NCBI GenBank assembly: GCA_964406105.1
Contig: CAYOQK010000012.1
Location: 1 to 64,000, forward strand
Reading direction: 5' to 3'
From: WGAB01 sp964406105
GTDB taxonomy: Bacteria > Hydrothermota > Hydrothermia > WGAB01
Length of the DNA: 64,000 nt
How positions within the stretch are numbered: the first letter of the stretch is position 1; every line of letters begins with the position of its first letter. The position numbers were made by a program, and so were the translations under genes. Below the pieces are notes generated by a model that was given only the letters and a program-made list of their open reading frames with translations, did not search any database and was not told the origin of the DNA. Positions 24,927 to 33,791 of the stretch are shown here, piece after piece.

Positions 24927-25611
24927 GATCCATCGGTTCGTCGTAGGCCCTTTGGCCACCAATTGCTACGTTCTGGTGGCAAACCACCGGGCTCTAATCG
25001 TGGATCCCGGCGACGAAGCCCCACGCCTTCAACAGTGGCTCCTCGCTCAAGACCTCAATCCAGCAGGCATCATCAACACCCACGCCCACTTTGACCATTT
25101 GCTGGCCGTGGCACCGTTGAGGGATCGCTTCCAGATCCCCTTCGCCCTCCACGCCGAGGAGCTCCCCGTTCTCCACCGCCAACGCGACTATCTCTTGCAA
25201 CACTTCGGCTACGACCCCGGCGATCCCCCGGAACCTGATCTCCTGCTGCAGGATGGCCACTGGATATGCATTCCCCCAAGCGGTCCCCTCCAGATTCATC
25301 CGGGATCACCCGATCCCCAAGCTGTGTTCTGTCTCCAGGTGGTCCACACCCCAGGACACAGCCCAGGCTCGGTTTGCTACCGTGGCCCCGGCTTTGCTCT
25401 GGTGGGCGACCTGATATTCCAGAACAGCGTAGGACGCGCTGACCTGCGGGGCAGTGACCCTGCTCGCCTCCGGCGCTCCCTACGCCGAATCCTCACCGAA
25501 TGGCCTCGCGACACGGTGCTCTACCCGGGGCACGGCCCCTTCACCACCCTGCAGAGGGAATGTCAACACAACCCCTTCCTACGGGAATGGTTCCCAGACC
25601 TCTGTCCATGA
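24904..25611 (+). CDS. Metallo-beta-lactamase-fold hydrolase (glyoxalase II-like)
   Basis: A 235-residue MBL-fold protein. It has the family opening VGPLATNCYVLV, the zinc motif THAHFDH, a third histidine in VVHTPGHSPGSVCY, the bridging Asp in FALVGDLIFQNSVGR and the last His in LYPGHGPFT. This arrangement matches small cytoplasmic hydroxyacylglutathione hydrolase-like enzymes; the thiol substrate is unknown. It is the last gene of the thioesterase-HAD-MBL set, which a hairpin terminator closes 18 bases later. Confidence 0.87.
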   Translation: MPPAVAPEIHRFVVGPLATNCYVLVANHRALIVDPGDEAPRLQQWLLAQDLNPAGIINTHAHFDHLLAVAPLRDRFQIPFALHAEELPVLHRQRDYLLQHFGYDPGDPPEPDLLLQDGHWICIPPSGPLQIHPGSPDPQAVFCLQVVHTPGHSPGSVCYRGPGFALVGDLIFQNSVGRADLRGSDPARLRRSLRRILTEWPRDTVLYPGHGPFTTLQRECQHNPFLREWFPDLCP

Positions 25612-25628
25612 GGCCGGTGGTCCAAAAT

Positions 25629-25659
25629 CGGGCTTGGTGAGCCCGGTTTGTTCTGTTTT
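25629..25659 (+). terminator. Intrinsic terminator after the MBL hydrolase gene
   Basis: CGGGCT (25629-25634) pairs with AGCCCG (25640-25645) around a TGGTG loop, followed by a T-rich tract to 25659. It separates this operon from the hydrogenase operon. Confidence 0.65.
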
Positions 25660-25762
25660 GACACACCTCTCCAGGCCTCGGCCCAAAAGAACACAAAACC
25701 CCGTCCTCGGTCCCCTGGCATAAACCTTGCATCCGTCTCAAAAGAACGGAAAGGAGGCCGCT
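25658..25762 (+). promoter_or_regulatory. Regulatory region of the sulfhydrogenase operon
   Basis: TTGACA at 25658-25663 is a good -35, but no convincing -10 follows at 16-18 bases. A direct repeat CAAAAGAAC occurs at 25684-25692 and 25739-25747, 55 bases apart. These could be activator sites at a promoter with a poor -10. AGGAGG (25752-25757) is the hydB ribosome site. Confidence 0.3.
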
Positions 25763-26896
25763 GTGGCACTCTACTGGCTTTCTAAGGACTCGTTGGACGC
25801 CTTGCTCCAAGCCCTTCAGCACCGGGGGTACCAGGTGATGGGCCCAGTGCTCCGCGAGGGCATCCCCACCCTCGGGCCGGTGGAGCGGGCTGCAGACCTT
25901 CCCTGGGGTGTGGAGGCAGAAACCGCCCCGGGGCGGTACCGCACGCGCTCTGTGTCCTCGTCCCAAGCCTTTGACTACGTCCTCACCCCCCAAGGTTGGA
26001 AACGCATACTCTTTCCCCCTGAGCGGTGGCTCCTTCACCTTCGGAAAACCGACCTGGGCTATGAGGTTTGGGAACCCAACCAGGAGGCCGATCCGCCCCT
26101 TGCCCTGCTGGGTGTTCGCCCCTGCGAACTGGCTGCCCTGAAGATCCTGGACCGAGTGCTCATCCAGGGCCCCTTTGTGGACCACGCCTATGCAGAACGC
26201 CGTCGGCGAGCTCTGGTGATCGTGGTAAACTGTTCCCGCTCTTTAGACACCTGTTTCTGCGCCTCCTTGGGCACCGGCCCCCGGGCCGAAGACGGGTATG
26301 ACCTGGCACTCACCGAGCTGCCCGAGGGGTTTGTGGTGGAAACCGGCTCCTTCCGCGGAGCGGAACTTCTACAGGATCTTGCCTTGCCCCAAGCCACGGA
26401 CATACAAGCACGCCGGGCCCAGGAGGCTGTGGCCCAAGCCGCCCAAACCCAATCTCGCCACCTGAACCCCGAAGGCCTGCGGGATCTGCTTTACGACGCA
26501 CTGGAATCCTCTGTGTGGCAAGAGATCGGCGAGCAATGCCTGGGCTGCGGCAACTGCACCTTGGTATGCCCTACCTGCTTCTGCACCCGCGTAGACGAGA
26601 TCACCGACCTCACCGGCAAAGAGGCGTGGCGCCTCCAAAGCTGGGATACCTGCTTCAGTGTAGAGTACGCATACCTCCACGGCGGCAGTATCCGCCGCTC
26701 CGTGGCCGCCCGCTATCGCCAATGGCTTACTCACAAACTGGCTGGCTGGCAAGACCAATTTGGCACCCTGGGATGCGTGGGATGCGGACGGTGCATCACC
26801 TGGTGCCCCGTCGGCATTGACCTCACCCAACAGGTGCACCGACTTCGGCAAATCCATCCCCGGCCTGCCGGGGTTTCCCAGGAGGAGGCATCATGA
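25763..26896 (+). CDS. hydB: Sulfhydrogenase beta subunit HydB (Fe-S electron-transfer subunit)
   Basis: A 377-residue cytosolic Fe-S subunit of a group 3b [NiFe] hydrogenase/sulfhydrogenase. The N-terminal 240 residues match the HydB family (LLGVRPCELAALKILDRV, VVNCSRSLDTCFCASLG). Two C-terminal [4Fe-4S] motifs follow: CLGCGNCTLVCPTCFC and CVGCGRCITWCPVGID. It relays electrons between the NADP(H)-binding gamma subunit and the delta/alpha hydrogenase module. The GTG start is chosen from AGGAGG five bases upstream. The stop overlaps the next gene. Confidence 0.9.
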   Translation: MALYWLSKDSLDALLQALQHRGYQVMGPVLREGIPTLGPVERAADLPWGVEAETAPGRYRTRSVSSSQAFDYVLTPQGWKRILFPPERWLLHLRKTDLGYEVWEPNQEADPPLALLGVRPCELAALKILDRVLIQGPFVDHAYAERRRRALVIVVNCSRSLDTCFCASLGTGPRAEDGYDLALTELPEGFVVETGSFRGAELLQDLALPQATDIQARRAQEAVAQAAQTQSRHLNPEGLRDLLYDALESSVWQEIGEQCLGCGNCTLVCPTCFCTRVDEITDLTGKEAWRLQSWDTCFSVEYAYLHGGSIRRSVAARYRQWLTHKLAGWQDQFGTLGCVGCGRCITWCPVGIDLTQQVHRLRQIHPRPAGVSQEEAS

Positions 26897-27354
26897 AGGG
26901 TTTGGCTGAACTGTTGGCCGAACACCCCTTTTTCAAGGGGCTGAAACGCGAACACCTGGAGTACATCGCCACCTGTGGCACCAACGCCGTGTTCAAACCC
27001 GGCGACTACCTGGCCCGCGAAGGGGATGAAGCAGACCGCTTTTACGTGATCCGCCACGGCACCGTCGCCCTGGAACTCTTCGTACCCCACCGGGGGCCCA
27101 TCGTGATCCAAACTGTGCGAGAGGGCGACGTGCTTGGATGGTCGTGGCTGCTGGATCCCCACCGCTGGGCCTTTGACGCCCGTGCGGTGACCCTGGTCCG
27201 CGCCATCGCCTTTGACGGCGCCTGCCTGCGGCAGAAGTGTGAGCAGGATCCGGAACTGGGATACGAACTCATGAAACGCTTTGCCCAGGTGATCGCAGAA
27301 CGGCTCAAGGCCACCCGCATCCAACTGATGGACGTATACGGCCACCAGCGATAG
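26893..27354 (+). CDS. Stand-alone cyclic nucleotide-binding domain protein in the hydrogenase operon
   Basis: A 153-residue protein comprising one cNMP-binding fold: VFKPGDYLAREGDEADRFYV, IRHGTVALEL and REGDVLGWSWLL, ending in a dimerisation-like C helix. No helix-turn-helix follows, so it is unlikely to be a Crp-type regulator. The phosphate-binding arginine motif of true cAMP receptors is not evident. Its overlap with hydB (ATGA) and position before hydG suggest an accessory role in the hydrogenase complex. Similar genes occur in other group 3b operons. The ligand is unknown. Confidence 0.8.
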   Translation: MKGLAELLAEHPFFKGLKREHLEYIATCGTNAVFKPGDYLAREGDEADRFYVIRHGTVALELFVPHRGPIVIQTVREGDVLGWSWLLDPHRWAFDARAVTLVRAIAFDGACLRQKCEQDPELGYELMKRFAQVIAERLKATRIQLMDVYGHQR

Positions 27355-27363
27355 GAGGACAGA

Positions 27364-28218
27364 ATGCCCCACGAAACCCTGGCAACCCTAAGCGGTGGAC
27401 CGGGCCGCACCTTTCGGCCCCACTGGGCTCGTGTGCTCCGGGTCCGCCGAGAAACCCCAGACACCTGGACCCTCACCTTGGACACCGGCGGACCTTTTGC
27501 CTTTGCTCCGGGCCAGTTCAACATGCTGTACGCCTTCGGGGTAGGCGAAGTCCCGATTTCCATCAGTGGGGATCCCACCCGCTCCGGCCCGCTTACCCAC
27601 ACCATCCGCGCTGTGGGCCCGGTGACCCGTGCCCTGTGCCAATGCAAACCCGGCGATCTGATCGGTGTCCGTGGCCCCTTCGGCACCCCCTGGCCCGTGG
27701 ACCGCGCCGAGGGCCTGGATGTGGTGATCGTGGCCGGAGGCATCGGCCTGGCCCCGCTCCGCCCCGCCCTCTACTACCTGCTGGAACAACGGGACTGGTA
27801 CGGAAAAATCGTGCTCCTCTACGGAGCCCGATCTCCCCGCGATCTCCTCTATCGCCGAGAACTGGAACGCTGGCGCGGCCGGTTTGACCTCGTCGTGGAG
27901 GTCACCGTTGACCACGCCGACCCCAGCTGGCGAGGCCACGTGGGCGTAGTCACCCGCCTGATCCCAGAAGTCTCTTTTGATCCCTGGAACACCCTGGCCC
28001 TGGTGTGTGGCCCCGAAATCATGATGCGGTTTACCGTTCAGGCCCTGCTGGACCGTCGGGTGCCGCCTGAGAACATCTACCTCTCCATGGAACGGAACAT
28101 GCAATGCGGCGTGGGCCTCTGCGGCCATTGCCAGTTCGGCCCCTACTTTGTTTGCAAAGACGGCCCGGTGTTCGCCTATCCTCAGGTGGCTCCCTTCTTA
28201 GGGAAACGGGAGGTGTAG
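27364..28218 (+). CDS. hydG: Sulfhydrogenase gamma subunit HydG (FAD/NAD(P)-binding)
   Basis: A 284-residue diaphorase subunit of the ferredoxin-NADP reductase fold. The FAD region is FAPGQFNMLYAFGVGEVPIS, the NAD(P)-binding glycine motif is VIVAGGIGLAPLRPALYYLL, and a C-terminal [2Fe-2S] loop reads NMQCGVGLCGHCQFGPYFVC. It passes electrons between NADP(H) and the hydrogenase; PyrK-like and sulfide-dehydrogenase subunits share the fold. The ribosome site AGGAGG overlaps the stop of the cNMP gene. Confidence 0.9.
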   Translation: MPHETLATLSGGPGRTFRPHWARVLRVRRETPDTWTLTLDTGGPFAFAPGQFNMLYAFGVGEVPISISGDPTRSGPLTHTIRAVGPVTRALCQCKPGDLIGVRGPFGTPWPVDRAEGLDVVIVAGGIGLAPLRPALYYLLEQRDWYGKIVLLYGARSPRDLLYRRELERWRGRFDLVVEVTVDHADPSWRGHVGVVTRLIPEVSFDPWNTLALVCGPEIMMRFTVQALLDRRVPPENIYLSMERNMQCGVGLCGHCQFGPYFVCKDGPVFAYPQVAPFLGKREV

Positions 28219-28221
28219 CCC

Positions 28222-29001
28222 ATGACCCGAAAACCCCGCATCGCCGTTTGGAAATTCGCCTCCTGCGATGGCTGCCAACTCTCGCTCCTGGACCTGGAAG
28301 ACCACCTGCTGGCCCTGGCCGGCGCCGTGGACATCGCCTATTTCCTGGAAGCCTCCCGAAACACCCAACCCGGACCCTACGACATCTCCCTGGTGGAAGG
28401 GAGCATCACCACCCCCCACGACCGCCGCAGGATCCTGCAGATCCGGAAGCAATCCCGGTATCTTGTAACCATTGGCGCCTGCGCCACAGCCGGCGGCATT
28501 CAAGCCCTGAGAAACTTCCGCAACGTCCAGGAATTCGCCCGCCACGTGTATGCCCATCCGGAATACCTGGACCTCCTGGAGCACTCCCATCCCGTGGCTG
28601 ACTTCGTATCCGTGGACTTTGAACTGCGCGGATGCCCCGTAAACAAAACCCAACTGTTGGAGCTCCTCACCGCTCTCTTGGCGGGCCGCCGTCCTCGCAT
28701 CCCCCGCCACTCGCTGTGTGTGGAGTGCAAACGAAAAGGGATCCCCTGCGTGATGGTCACCCAAAACCAACCCTGCCTTGGTCCCATCACCCAGGCCGGC
28801 TGTGGTGCCCTGTGCCCTTCATTCCAACGAGCCTGCTTTGGCTGCTTTGGTCCTGCGGAAGAGGCCCAACCCTCTGCCCTTAGCCAAGAGTTCAGAGACC
28901 GCGGCCATTCCCCTCAAGAAATCGTGCGGCTCCTCCGCACCTTCAACGCCTGGGCCCCAGCCTTTCGGGAGGAGAGTTTGCGCCATGAGCACCAAGAATA
29001 A
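28222..29001 (+). CDS. hydD: Sulfhydrogenase delta subunit HydD (hydrogenase small subunit)
   Basis: A 259-residue [NiFe] hydrogenase small subunit of the NADH-ubiquinone oxidoreductase 20-kDa family. The proximal [4Fe-4S] ligands are in ASCDGCQLSLLD, TIGACATAGG and ELRGCPVNK. Additional cysteines at CVECKRKGIPC and CGALCPSFQRACFGCFG suit the further clusters of group 3b enzymes. It docks with HydA. It starts three bases after hydG and overlaps hydA by 17 bases. Confidence 0.92.
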   Translation: MTRKPRIAVWKFASCDGCQLSLLDLEDHLLALAGAVDIAYFLEASRNTQPGPYDISLVEGSITTPHDRRRILQIRKQSRYLVTIGACATAGGIQALRNFRNVQEFARHVYAHPEYLDLLEHSHPVADFVSVDFELRGCPVNKTQLLELLTALLAGRRPRIPRHSLCVECKRKGIPCVMVTQNQPCLGPITQAGCGALCPSFQRACFGCFGPAEEAQPSALSQEFRDRGHSPQEIVRLLRTFNAWAPAFREESLRHEHQE

Positions 29002-30298
29002 GCGATCGTCCCGCCGCACCCTGACCTTCAAGGTGGACGCCCTGGCCCGCGTAGAGGGCGAGGGGGCCCTCTACCTGCGGGTCCGTGACCACCAAGTCTT
29101 AGAAGCCCGAGTGGACATCTATGAACCCCCTCGCTTCTTTGAAGCCTTCCTCCGAGGACGCCATTATTCCGAGGTGCCCGATATCACCGCTCGCATCTGC
29201 GGTATCTGCCCCGTGGCTTACCAAATGAGCAGTTCCCACGCCATTGAAGCAGCCTTTGGAGCCCAGGTGTCTCCGCAGATCCGCGCCCTCCGCCGCCTGC
29301 TGTACGCTGGCGAATGGATAGAGAGCCACGCCCTGCACGTGTATCTGCTGCACGCCCCCGATTTTCTGGGCTATCCCGACGCCTTCGCCCTGGGCAAAGA
29401 CCATCCCCAACGGGTACAGGAAGGCCTGGAACTCAAAAAGATCGGCAACGAAGTGCTCCGGGTGCTGGGCGGCCGTGAGATCCACCCCATCAACGTGGCC
29501 GTTGGCGGATTTTACCGAATCCCTCGCCGAGAGGAACTGCTGGCCCTCAGGCCTCAACTCCAGCGCGCCTTAGACCTGGCTGTGGAAACTACGCGTTGGG
29601 TGGCCACCTTCACGTTCCCTGACCTCACCGTGCCCTATGTGTTCGTGGCTCTACGGCACCAGCACGAATACCCCATGAACGAAGGGTGGGTCCAGGTGAG
29701 CGATGGCACCCAAATCCCTATGGACCGCTTTGAGGAACACTTCCAGGAGGTGCACGTTCCCCACTCCAACGCCCTGCATAGCCACTACCAGGGAAAACCG
29801 TACCACGTAGGCCCCTTAGCCCGGCTGAACCTCAACGCCGACCACCTCACCCCTGTAGCCCGACAGGTTCTGGAGGAACTGCCCTTCCCTTTGCCTTGGA
29901 AAAACCCGTTCCTCTCCATCGTGGCGCGGGGTTTGGAGATGATCGTGGCCGCAGAAGAGGCCCTGCGGATCCTGGAGACCTACGAGGAACCCCCAGAACC
30001 TCGGGTGCCCCTTGCACCACAGGCCTCCCGGGGTGCTTGGATCACCGAGGCCCCCCGCGGCATCCTGTATCACCGGTACGATCTGGACGCCGAAGGGCTG
30101 GTGGTGGAGGCCCGCATTGTGCCTCCCACAAGCCAGAACCTGGCCCAAATGGAAGAGGATCTCCGGGCCTTGGCTCCCCACGTGCTCCATCTCCCCCAGG
30201 AAGAGGCCACCTGGCGCTTTGAGCAGATGATCCGAAACTACGACCCCTGCATTTCCTGCGCCACCCACTTCCTAAGGCTTGAGGTGGAACGCGAGTGA
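28985..30298 (+). CDS. hydA: Sulfhydrogenase alpha subunit HydA ([NiFe] catalytic subunit)
   Basis: A 437-residue catalytic subunit that oxidises or evolves H2 and, in related enzymes, reduces sulfur compounds, using NADP(H). The Ni-binding cysteine pairs are in ARICGICPVAY (L1) and DPCISCATH (L5). The residues after that histidine are the peptide removed by the maturation protease. The opening TLTFKVDALARVEGEG is typical of group 3. ATG 28985 is chosen inside the end of hydD. hyp maturation genes are not in the window. A strong palindrome follows the stop. Confidence 0.93.
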   Translation: MSTKNKRSSRRTLTFKVDALARVEGEGALYLRVRDHQVLEARVDIYEPPRFFEAFLRGRHYSEVPDITARICGICPVAYQMSSSHAIEAAFGAQVSPQIRALRRLLYAGEWIESHALHVYLLHAPDFLGYPDAFALGKDHPQRVQEGLELKKIGNEVLRVLGGREIHPINVAVGGFYRIPRREELLALRPQLQRALDLAVETTRWVATFTFPDLTVPYVFVALRHQHEYPMNEGWVQVSDGTQIPMDRFEEHFQEVHVPHSNALHSHYQGKPYHVGPLARLNLNADHLTPVARQVLEELPFPLPWKNPFLSIVARGLEMIVAAEEALRILETYEEPPEPRVPLAPQASRGAWITEAPRGILYHRYDLDAEGLVVEARIVPPTSQNLAQMEEDLRALAPHVLHLPQEEATWRFEQMIRNYDPCISCATHFLRLEVERE

Positions 30299-30323
30299 AC
30301 ACCGGCCACAAAGGGCTCAAAAC

Positions 30324-30357
30324 GCCGAGGGGCGGGCCGTACGGCCCGCCCCTCGGC
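30324..30357. terminator. Bidirectional terminator hairpin between hydA and rpoD
   Basis: A perfect 34-base palindrome (17-bp arms, no spacer; centre CCGTACGG) separates two convergent operons. On the minus strand it is followed by GTTTTGAG, a short T run suiting termination after rpoD. On the plus strand no T run follows. Confidence 0.75.
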
Positions 30358-30377
30358 ACAACCCTCCTTCCACACCC

Positions 30378-32090
30378 TCAGTAGGTCCGGTCTGAAGACT
30401 CAATGAAAAAGCGGAGCTTCGCCGACCGCATCGGGTGCTGCAGTTTCTTCAGCGCCTTGGCTTCAATCTGACGGATCCGCTCGCGCGTGACGTTGAAAAT
30501 CCGCCCCACCTCCTCCAGGGTTTTCGGCGGTTGACCGTTCAGGCCAAAGCGGTACTCCAGCACCTTCCGTTCCCGTTTGGTCAGCGTGCTCAGGGCCTCC
30601 TGGAGCTTTTCCCGGATCAGCGACTCACGGGCCACCTCAAAGGGGGTCTTCTGGATTTTATCCACCACGAACTCGCCCATCACGCTATCGTTCTCCTTGC
30701 CCACAGGTTTATCCAGAGAAATGGGCTCCCGAGCCGCGTGCATAGCCTGCTTCACCTTGTCCACCGGGATGTCCAGGTATTCGGCCACCTCCTCTACTGT
30801 GGGCTCCCGTCCCAGTTCCTGCATCAGTGCCCGGCTGGCCCGTGACACCTTCGTGATGGTCTCAATCATGTGAATCGGCACCCGGATGGTCCGCGATTGG
30901 TCGGCAATGGCACGGGTAATGGACTGCCGAATCCACCACGTGGCGTAGGTGGAGAACTTGTATCCCTTGCGGTAATCAAACTTCTCCACAGCCTTGATGA
31001 GCCCAGCGTTGCCCTCCTGAATGAGGTCCATGAATTCCAGGCCCCGGTTCATGAAGCGCTTGGCGATTCCAATCACCAGCCGCACGTTGCCCTCCACCAT
31101 CTTGGTCTTGGCCCAGTCCATCCGTTTTTCCTGTTCCTCAATTTCCTGGATCACCTTCTTCGCCTGTTCCAGATCCATTCCCAGGAGGTTCCGCAGGTTC
31201 TGCAGGGTGCGACGCACCTCCTTGAGGCGGAAAGAGATCTCCATGAGCCGGTTTTCCTCCTCCAGCGTGGGCTTCCCGTCGCGGGCCTGGATCCGCTCCA
31301 TGATCTCGGCCGACTCGTTCTGGAGCTCCTCGGATTCCCTTTGCAACTCCTCGTACTGCTTTACCGTGTCCTTAAAGGCCTTGACGATCTCGTTCACCAT
31401 GCGGAACTGGGGCTTGAGCCGATCCAACTTGCGGATGATGGTCTTGAGGGTGTCCCGGAGTTTCCGCCGTTCCTCAGGCGTCAACTGGTCCGGGGCATCC
31501 CAGAGGGGCATAACCCTGTGGATCCGCTCCTTCAGAAAGTCAAAGGCCTTGTACACCCGGGCCTTTTCCTCCTGATTCTTTTGGCGGGAGGTCCAGTAGC
31601 GGGAGTCCACGTGCACCAGCTCCTCAATCTGCACGATCCCCTTGCGAGACAGCTCCATCTGATGCAGCAGCTTCGTGAGCCCGAACTTGGTACGGAAGAT
31701 CCGGTGCATGATCTTGGTGCGAGCGTCGTCCAGGGTGGAGGCGTACTCCACCTCCTGCTCCTTGGTCAGGAGCCCCAAGTTGGAGATCTGCCGCAGATAG
31801 GTTTTGGCCGGATCGTCGCCCGTGGGCGTGTGCTCCAAGAGGTCCTCGTCCAGGTCGTGCTTCTTTTTGCGGCGACGCTTCTTCTTTTTGGGCACCTCCT
31901 CCTCTTCGTACACGTCAATGCCATGGTCTACCAGGAGCATGATCAGTTCATCCAAGGCATCTCCATGGGCGTAAATCGGGGGAACCAGGCGGTTGATTTC
32001 CTGGTACGAGATCTTGTTCCCCCGCGCCCGAGCGTACTCCACAACCTCCTGGAAGACCTCCCGCTTGGTGCGGACCTTGGGTTTCTGCAT
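30378..32090 (-). CDS. rpoD: RNA polymerase sigma factor RpoD (sigma-70)
   Basis: A 570-residue primary sigma factor. Region 1.1 is followed by a very basic stretch (KKKKRRRKKK), region 1.2 (DPAKTYLRQISNLGLLTKEQ) and a non-conserved region. Region 2 is MDLIQEGNAGLIKAVEKFDY with FSTYATWWIRQSITRAIAD; region 4 holds TLEEVGRIFNVTRERIRQIE. It directs core polymerase to TTGACA/TATAAT promoters, which match those seen here. ATG 32090 is chosen because AGGAGG lies eight bases upstream; the GTG at 32099 overlaps that site. It is last in the grpE-to-rpoD string. Confidence 0.96.
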   Translation of the reverse strand: MQKPKVRTKREVFQEVVEYARARGNKISYQEINRLVPPIYAHGDALDELIMLLVDHGIDVYEEEEVPKKKKRRRKKKHDLDEDLLEHTPTGDDPAKTYLRQISNLGLLTKEQEVEYASTLDDARTKIMHRIFRTKFGLTKLLHQMELSRKGIVQIEELVHVDSRYWTSRQKNQEEKARVYKAFDFLKERIHRVMPLWDAPDQLTPEERRKLRDTLKTIIRKLDRLKPQFRMVNEIVKAFKDTVKQYEELQRESEELQNESAEIMERIQARDGKPTLEEENRLMEISFRLKEVRRTLQNLRNLLGMDLEQAKKVIQEIEEQEKRMDWAKTKMVEGNVRLVIGIAKRFMNRGLEFMDLIQEGNAGLIKAVEKFDYRKGYKFSTYATWWIRQSITRAIADQSRTIRVPIHMIETITKVSRASRALMQELGREPTVEEVAEYLDIPVDKVKQAMHAAREPISLDKPVGKENDSVMGEFVVDKIQKTPFEVARESLIREKLQEALSTLTKRERKVLEYRFGLNGQPPKTLEEVGRIFNVTRERIRQIEAKALKKLQHPMRSAKLRFFIESSDRTY

Positions 32091-32102
32091 GCTATGCACC
32101 TC

Positions 32103-33791
32103 CTAAAATCTCCCCTTCAGCCGTTGTTCCGACAGCCGAAGGAGCTCGTGTTTCAAGCGTTCAACGGTTTCCAAATGCTCCTCGCCCACCCCATCTGAGA
32201 TTTGGGCCAGGAGCTCCTTCTTCTTGAACTTCTCCAGGGCCCACTGCCGCAGCAGGCCTGGATCCGCATGGGCCAGGCGCATTTGCAGCCGGGCAAACTC
32301 GGCCCGAAAGGAAGCCTCGGCCTCGGCCAGGGCCTCCTCTGGGGCCTGGCCCTCCTGGATCCGTTGCACCATGCGCTGCACCCCCGCGTGCCGAAAGGCC
32401 CGTGGGGGCAACCGCAACAGGTACGGCCGCAGAGCCTCGTCGGCCAGCGCCACGGCCAGGAGTTTCATCTCCCAATGCCCTCCCTGGGGCGTCGGCGACG
32501 ATGCTGCCCGGCGAGTAGCCACAGGCTGTGCCTCGCTCTGGAGCATGGCCAACGCTTCCCTCATCCTGCCCAGGTCGTAGCCGTAGCGATGGGCCGCCTC
32601 CTGCAGGAAGCTCTCCTGCAACACCGGATCACGGCTTCCCGCTAAGGCCTCCACAAAGGCCCTCATCTGCTGATACCCCTCTTCCACCGTTTTGGGCGGC
32701 GTTTTCAGGTAAAAGTCCACGATGTCCACAGCGCCGTCTATGGCCCGCTTCAGGGCCGCTGGATCCCGAGGAGCCAGGTCGGCCGGATCTGTGCCCTCGG
32801 GCAGGAGGGCCACCTCCGGGAAAATACCCGCCGAAAGCAGCACCGGAATCGTCCGCTTGGCCGCCTTCACACCTGCCTCGTCGCCATCAAACAGAAGCGT
32901 CACGTGTTTGGTGCTCCGGGCGATCTGGCGCGCCTGCTGCTCGGTAAACGCCGTGCCCAAAGGAGCCAGGGTGTTCTCATAGCCCACCTGATGCATCAGC
33001 AATACGTCCATGTAACCTTCCACCAGGATCGCTCGGTCTCGGGCCCGCAGGGCATCCCGGGCTTGCGGATACCCATAGAGCAGCCGACCCTTTTTAAACA
33101 CCAAGGTTTCCGGGGAGTTCAGGTATTTGGGCTGGGCTTCCCCCAAGGTGCGGCCACCGAATCCCACACACCGGCCCATGGCGTCCGCAATGGGAAACAT
33201 CAGCCGATCGCGGAACAGGTCGTACACCCGGCCATCGCTGGTCACAGTCAAGAGCCCTGCCTGTTTCAAGAGCTCTCGCGAGAACCCCTGGTGTTCCGCC
33301 TGTCGGATCAGGCCCAAGCCGGTGGGAGGTGCGTATCCCAACTGAAAACGTGCCATCGTTTCCCGGCGAACTCCCCGGCTCCGCAGGTACTCCCGGGCCC
33401 CCTCTCCTGCGGTCCCGAGCAATTGCGACGCATAATAAGTACGCGCGAACTCCAGGATCCGCAAGAGGGGATTTCGCCGATCTGTGGAATCGCCGTACTC
33501 AATGGTGATTCCCAAACGCTGTGCCAGGAGTTCCACGGCCTCACGAAAGGAAACCCCCTCGGTATCCATCACGAAACGGAACAGGTTGCCCGAAGCCCCG
33601 CAGCCAAAGCAGTGGTACACCCCCTTGTCGGGATCCACGTAAAAGGAGGGGGTCTTTTCGGCGTGGAACGGGCAGAGCCCTCGGTACGAGCGGCCTGAGC
33701 GTTTGAGATCCACCTTCTCCGCCACCACATCCAGGATGTTGATGCGGTTCCGGATCTCCTCCAGGGCCTCGTCAAACCTCATAGAAGGCAT
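32103..33791 (-). CDS. dnaG: DNA primase DnaG
   Basis: A 562-residue replication primase. The N-terminal zinc ribbon is CPFHAEKTPSF...YHCFGCGASGN. The catalytic core has the TOPRIM motifs ILVEGYMDVLLMHQVG and LLFDGDEAGVKAA. A C-terminal helicase-binding-like region spans about residues 430-562. ATG 33791 (MPSMRF) has GGAGG nine bases upstream; ATG 33782 is an alternative. The start lies inside the end of mutS2. It sits in the classic rpsU-dnaG-rpoD order, interrupted by mutS2. Confidence 0.95.
   Translation of the reverse strand: MPSMRFDEALEEIRNRINILDVVAEKVDLKRSGRSYRGLCPFHAEKTPSFYVDPDKGVYHCFGCGASGNLFRFVMDTEGVSFREAVELLAQRLGITIEYGDSTDRRNPLLRILEFARTYYASQLLGTAGEGAREYLRSRGVRRETMARFQLGYAPPTGLGLIRQAEHQGFSRELLKQAGLLTVTSDGRVYDLFRDRLMFPIADAMGRCVGFGGRTLGEAQPKYLNSPETLVFKKGRLLYGYPQARDALRARDRAILVEGYMDVLLMHQVGYENTLAPLGTAFTEQQARQIARSTKHVTLLFDGDEAGVKAAKRTIPVLLSAGIFPEVALLPEGTDPADLAPRDPAALKRAIDGAVDIVDFYLKTPPKTVEEGYQQMRAFVEALAGSRDPVLQESFLQEAAHRYGYDLGRMREALAMLQSEAQPVATRRAASSPTPQGGHWEMKLLAVALADEALRPYLLRLPPRAFRHAGVQRMVQRIQEGQAPEEALAEAEASFRAEFARLQMRLAHADPGLLRQWALEKFKKKELLAQISDGVGEEHLETVERLKHELLRLSEQRLKGRF

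Noticed and set aside
30870..32198. 442-residue ORF on the plus strand
   Set aside because: Antisense to rpoD; Leu/His-rich with no recognisable domain.
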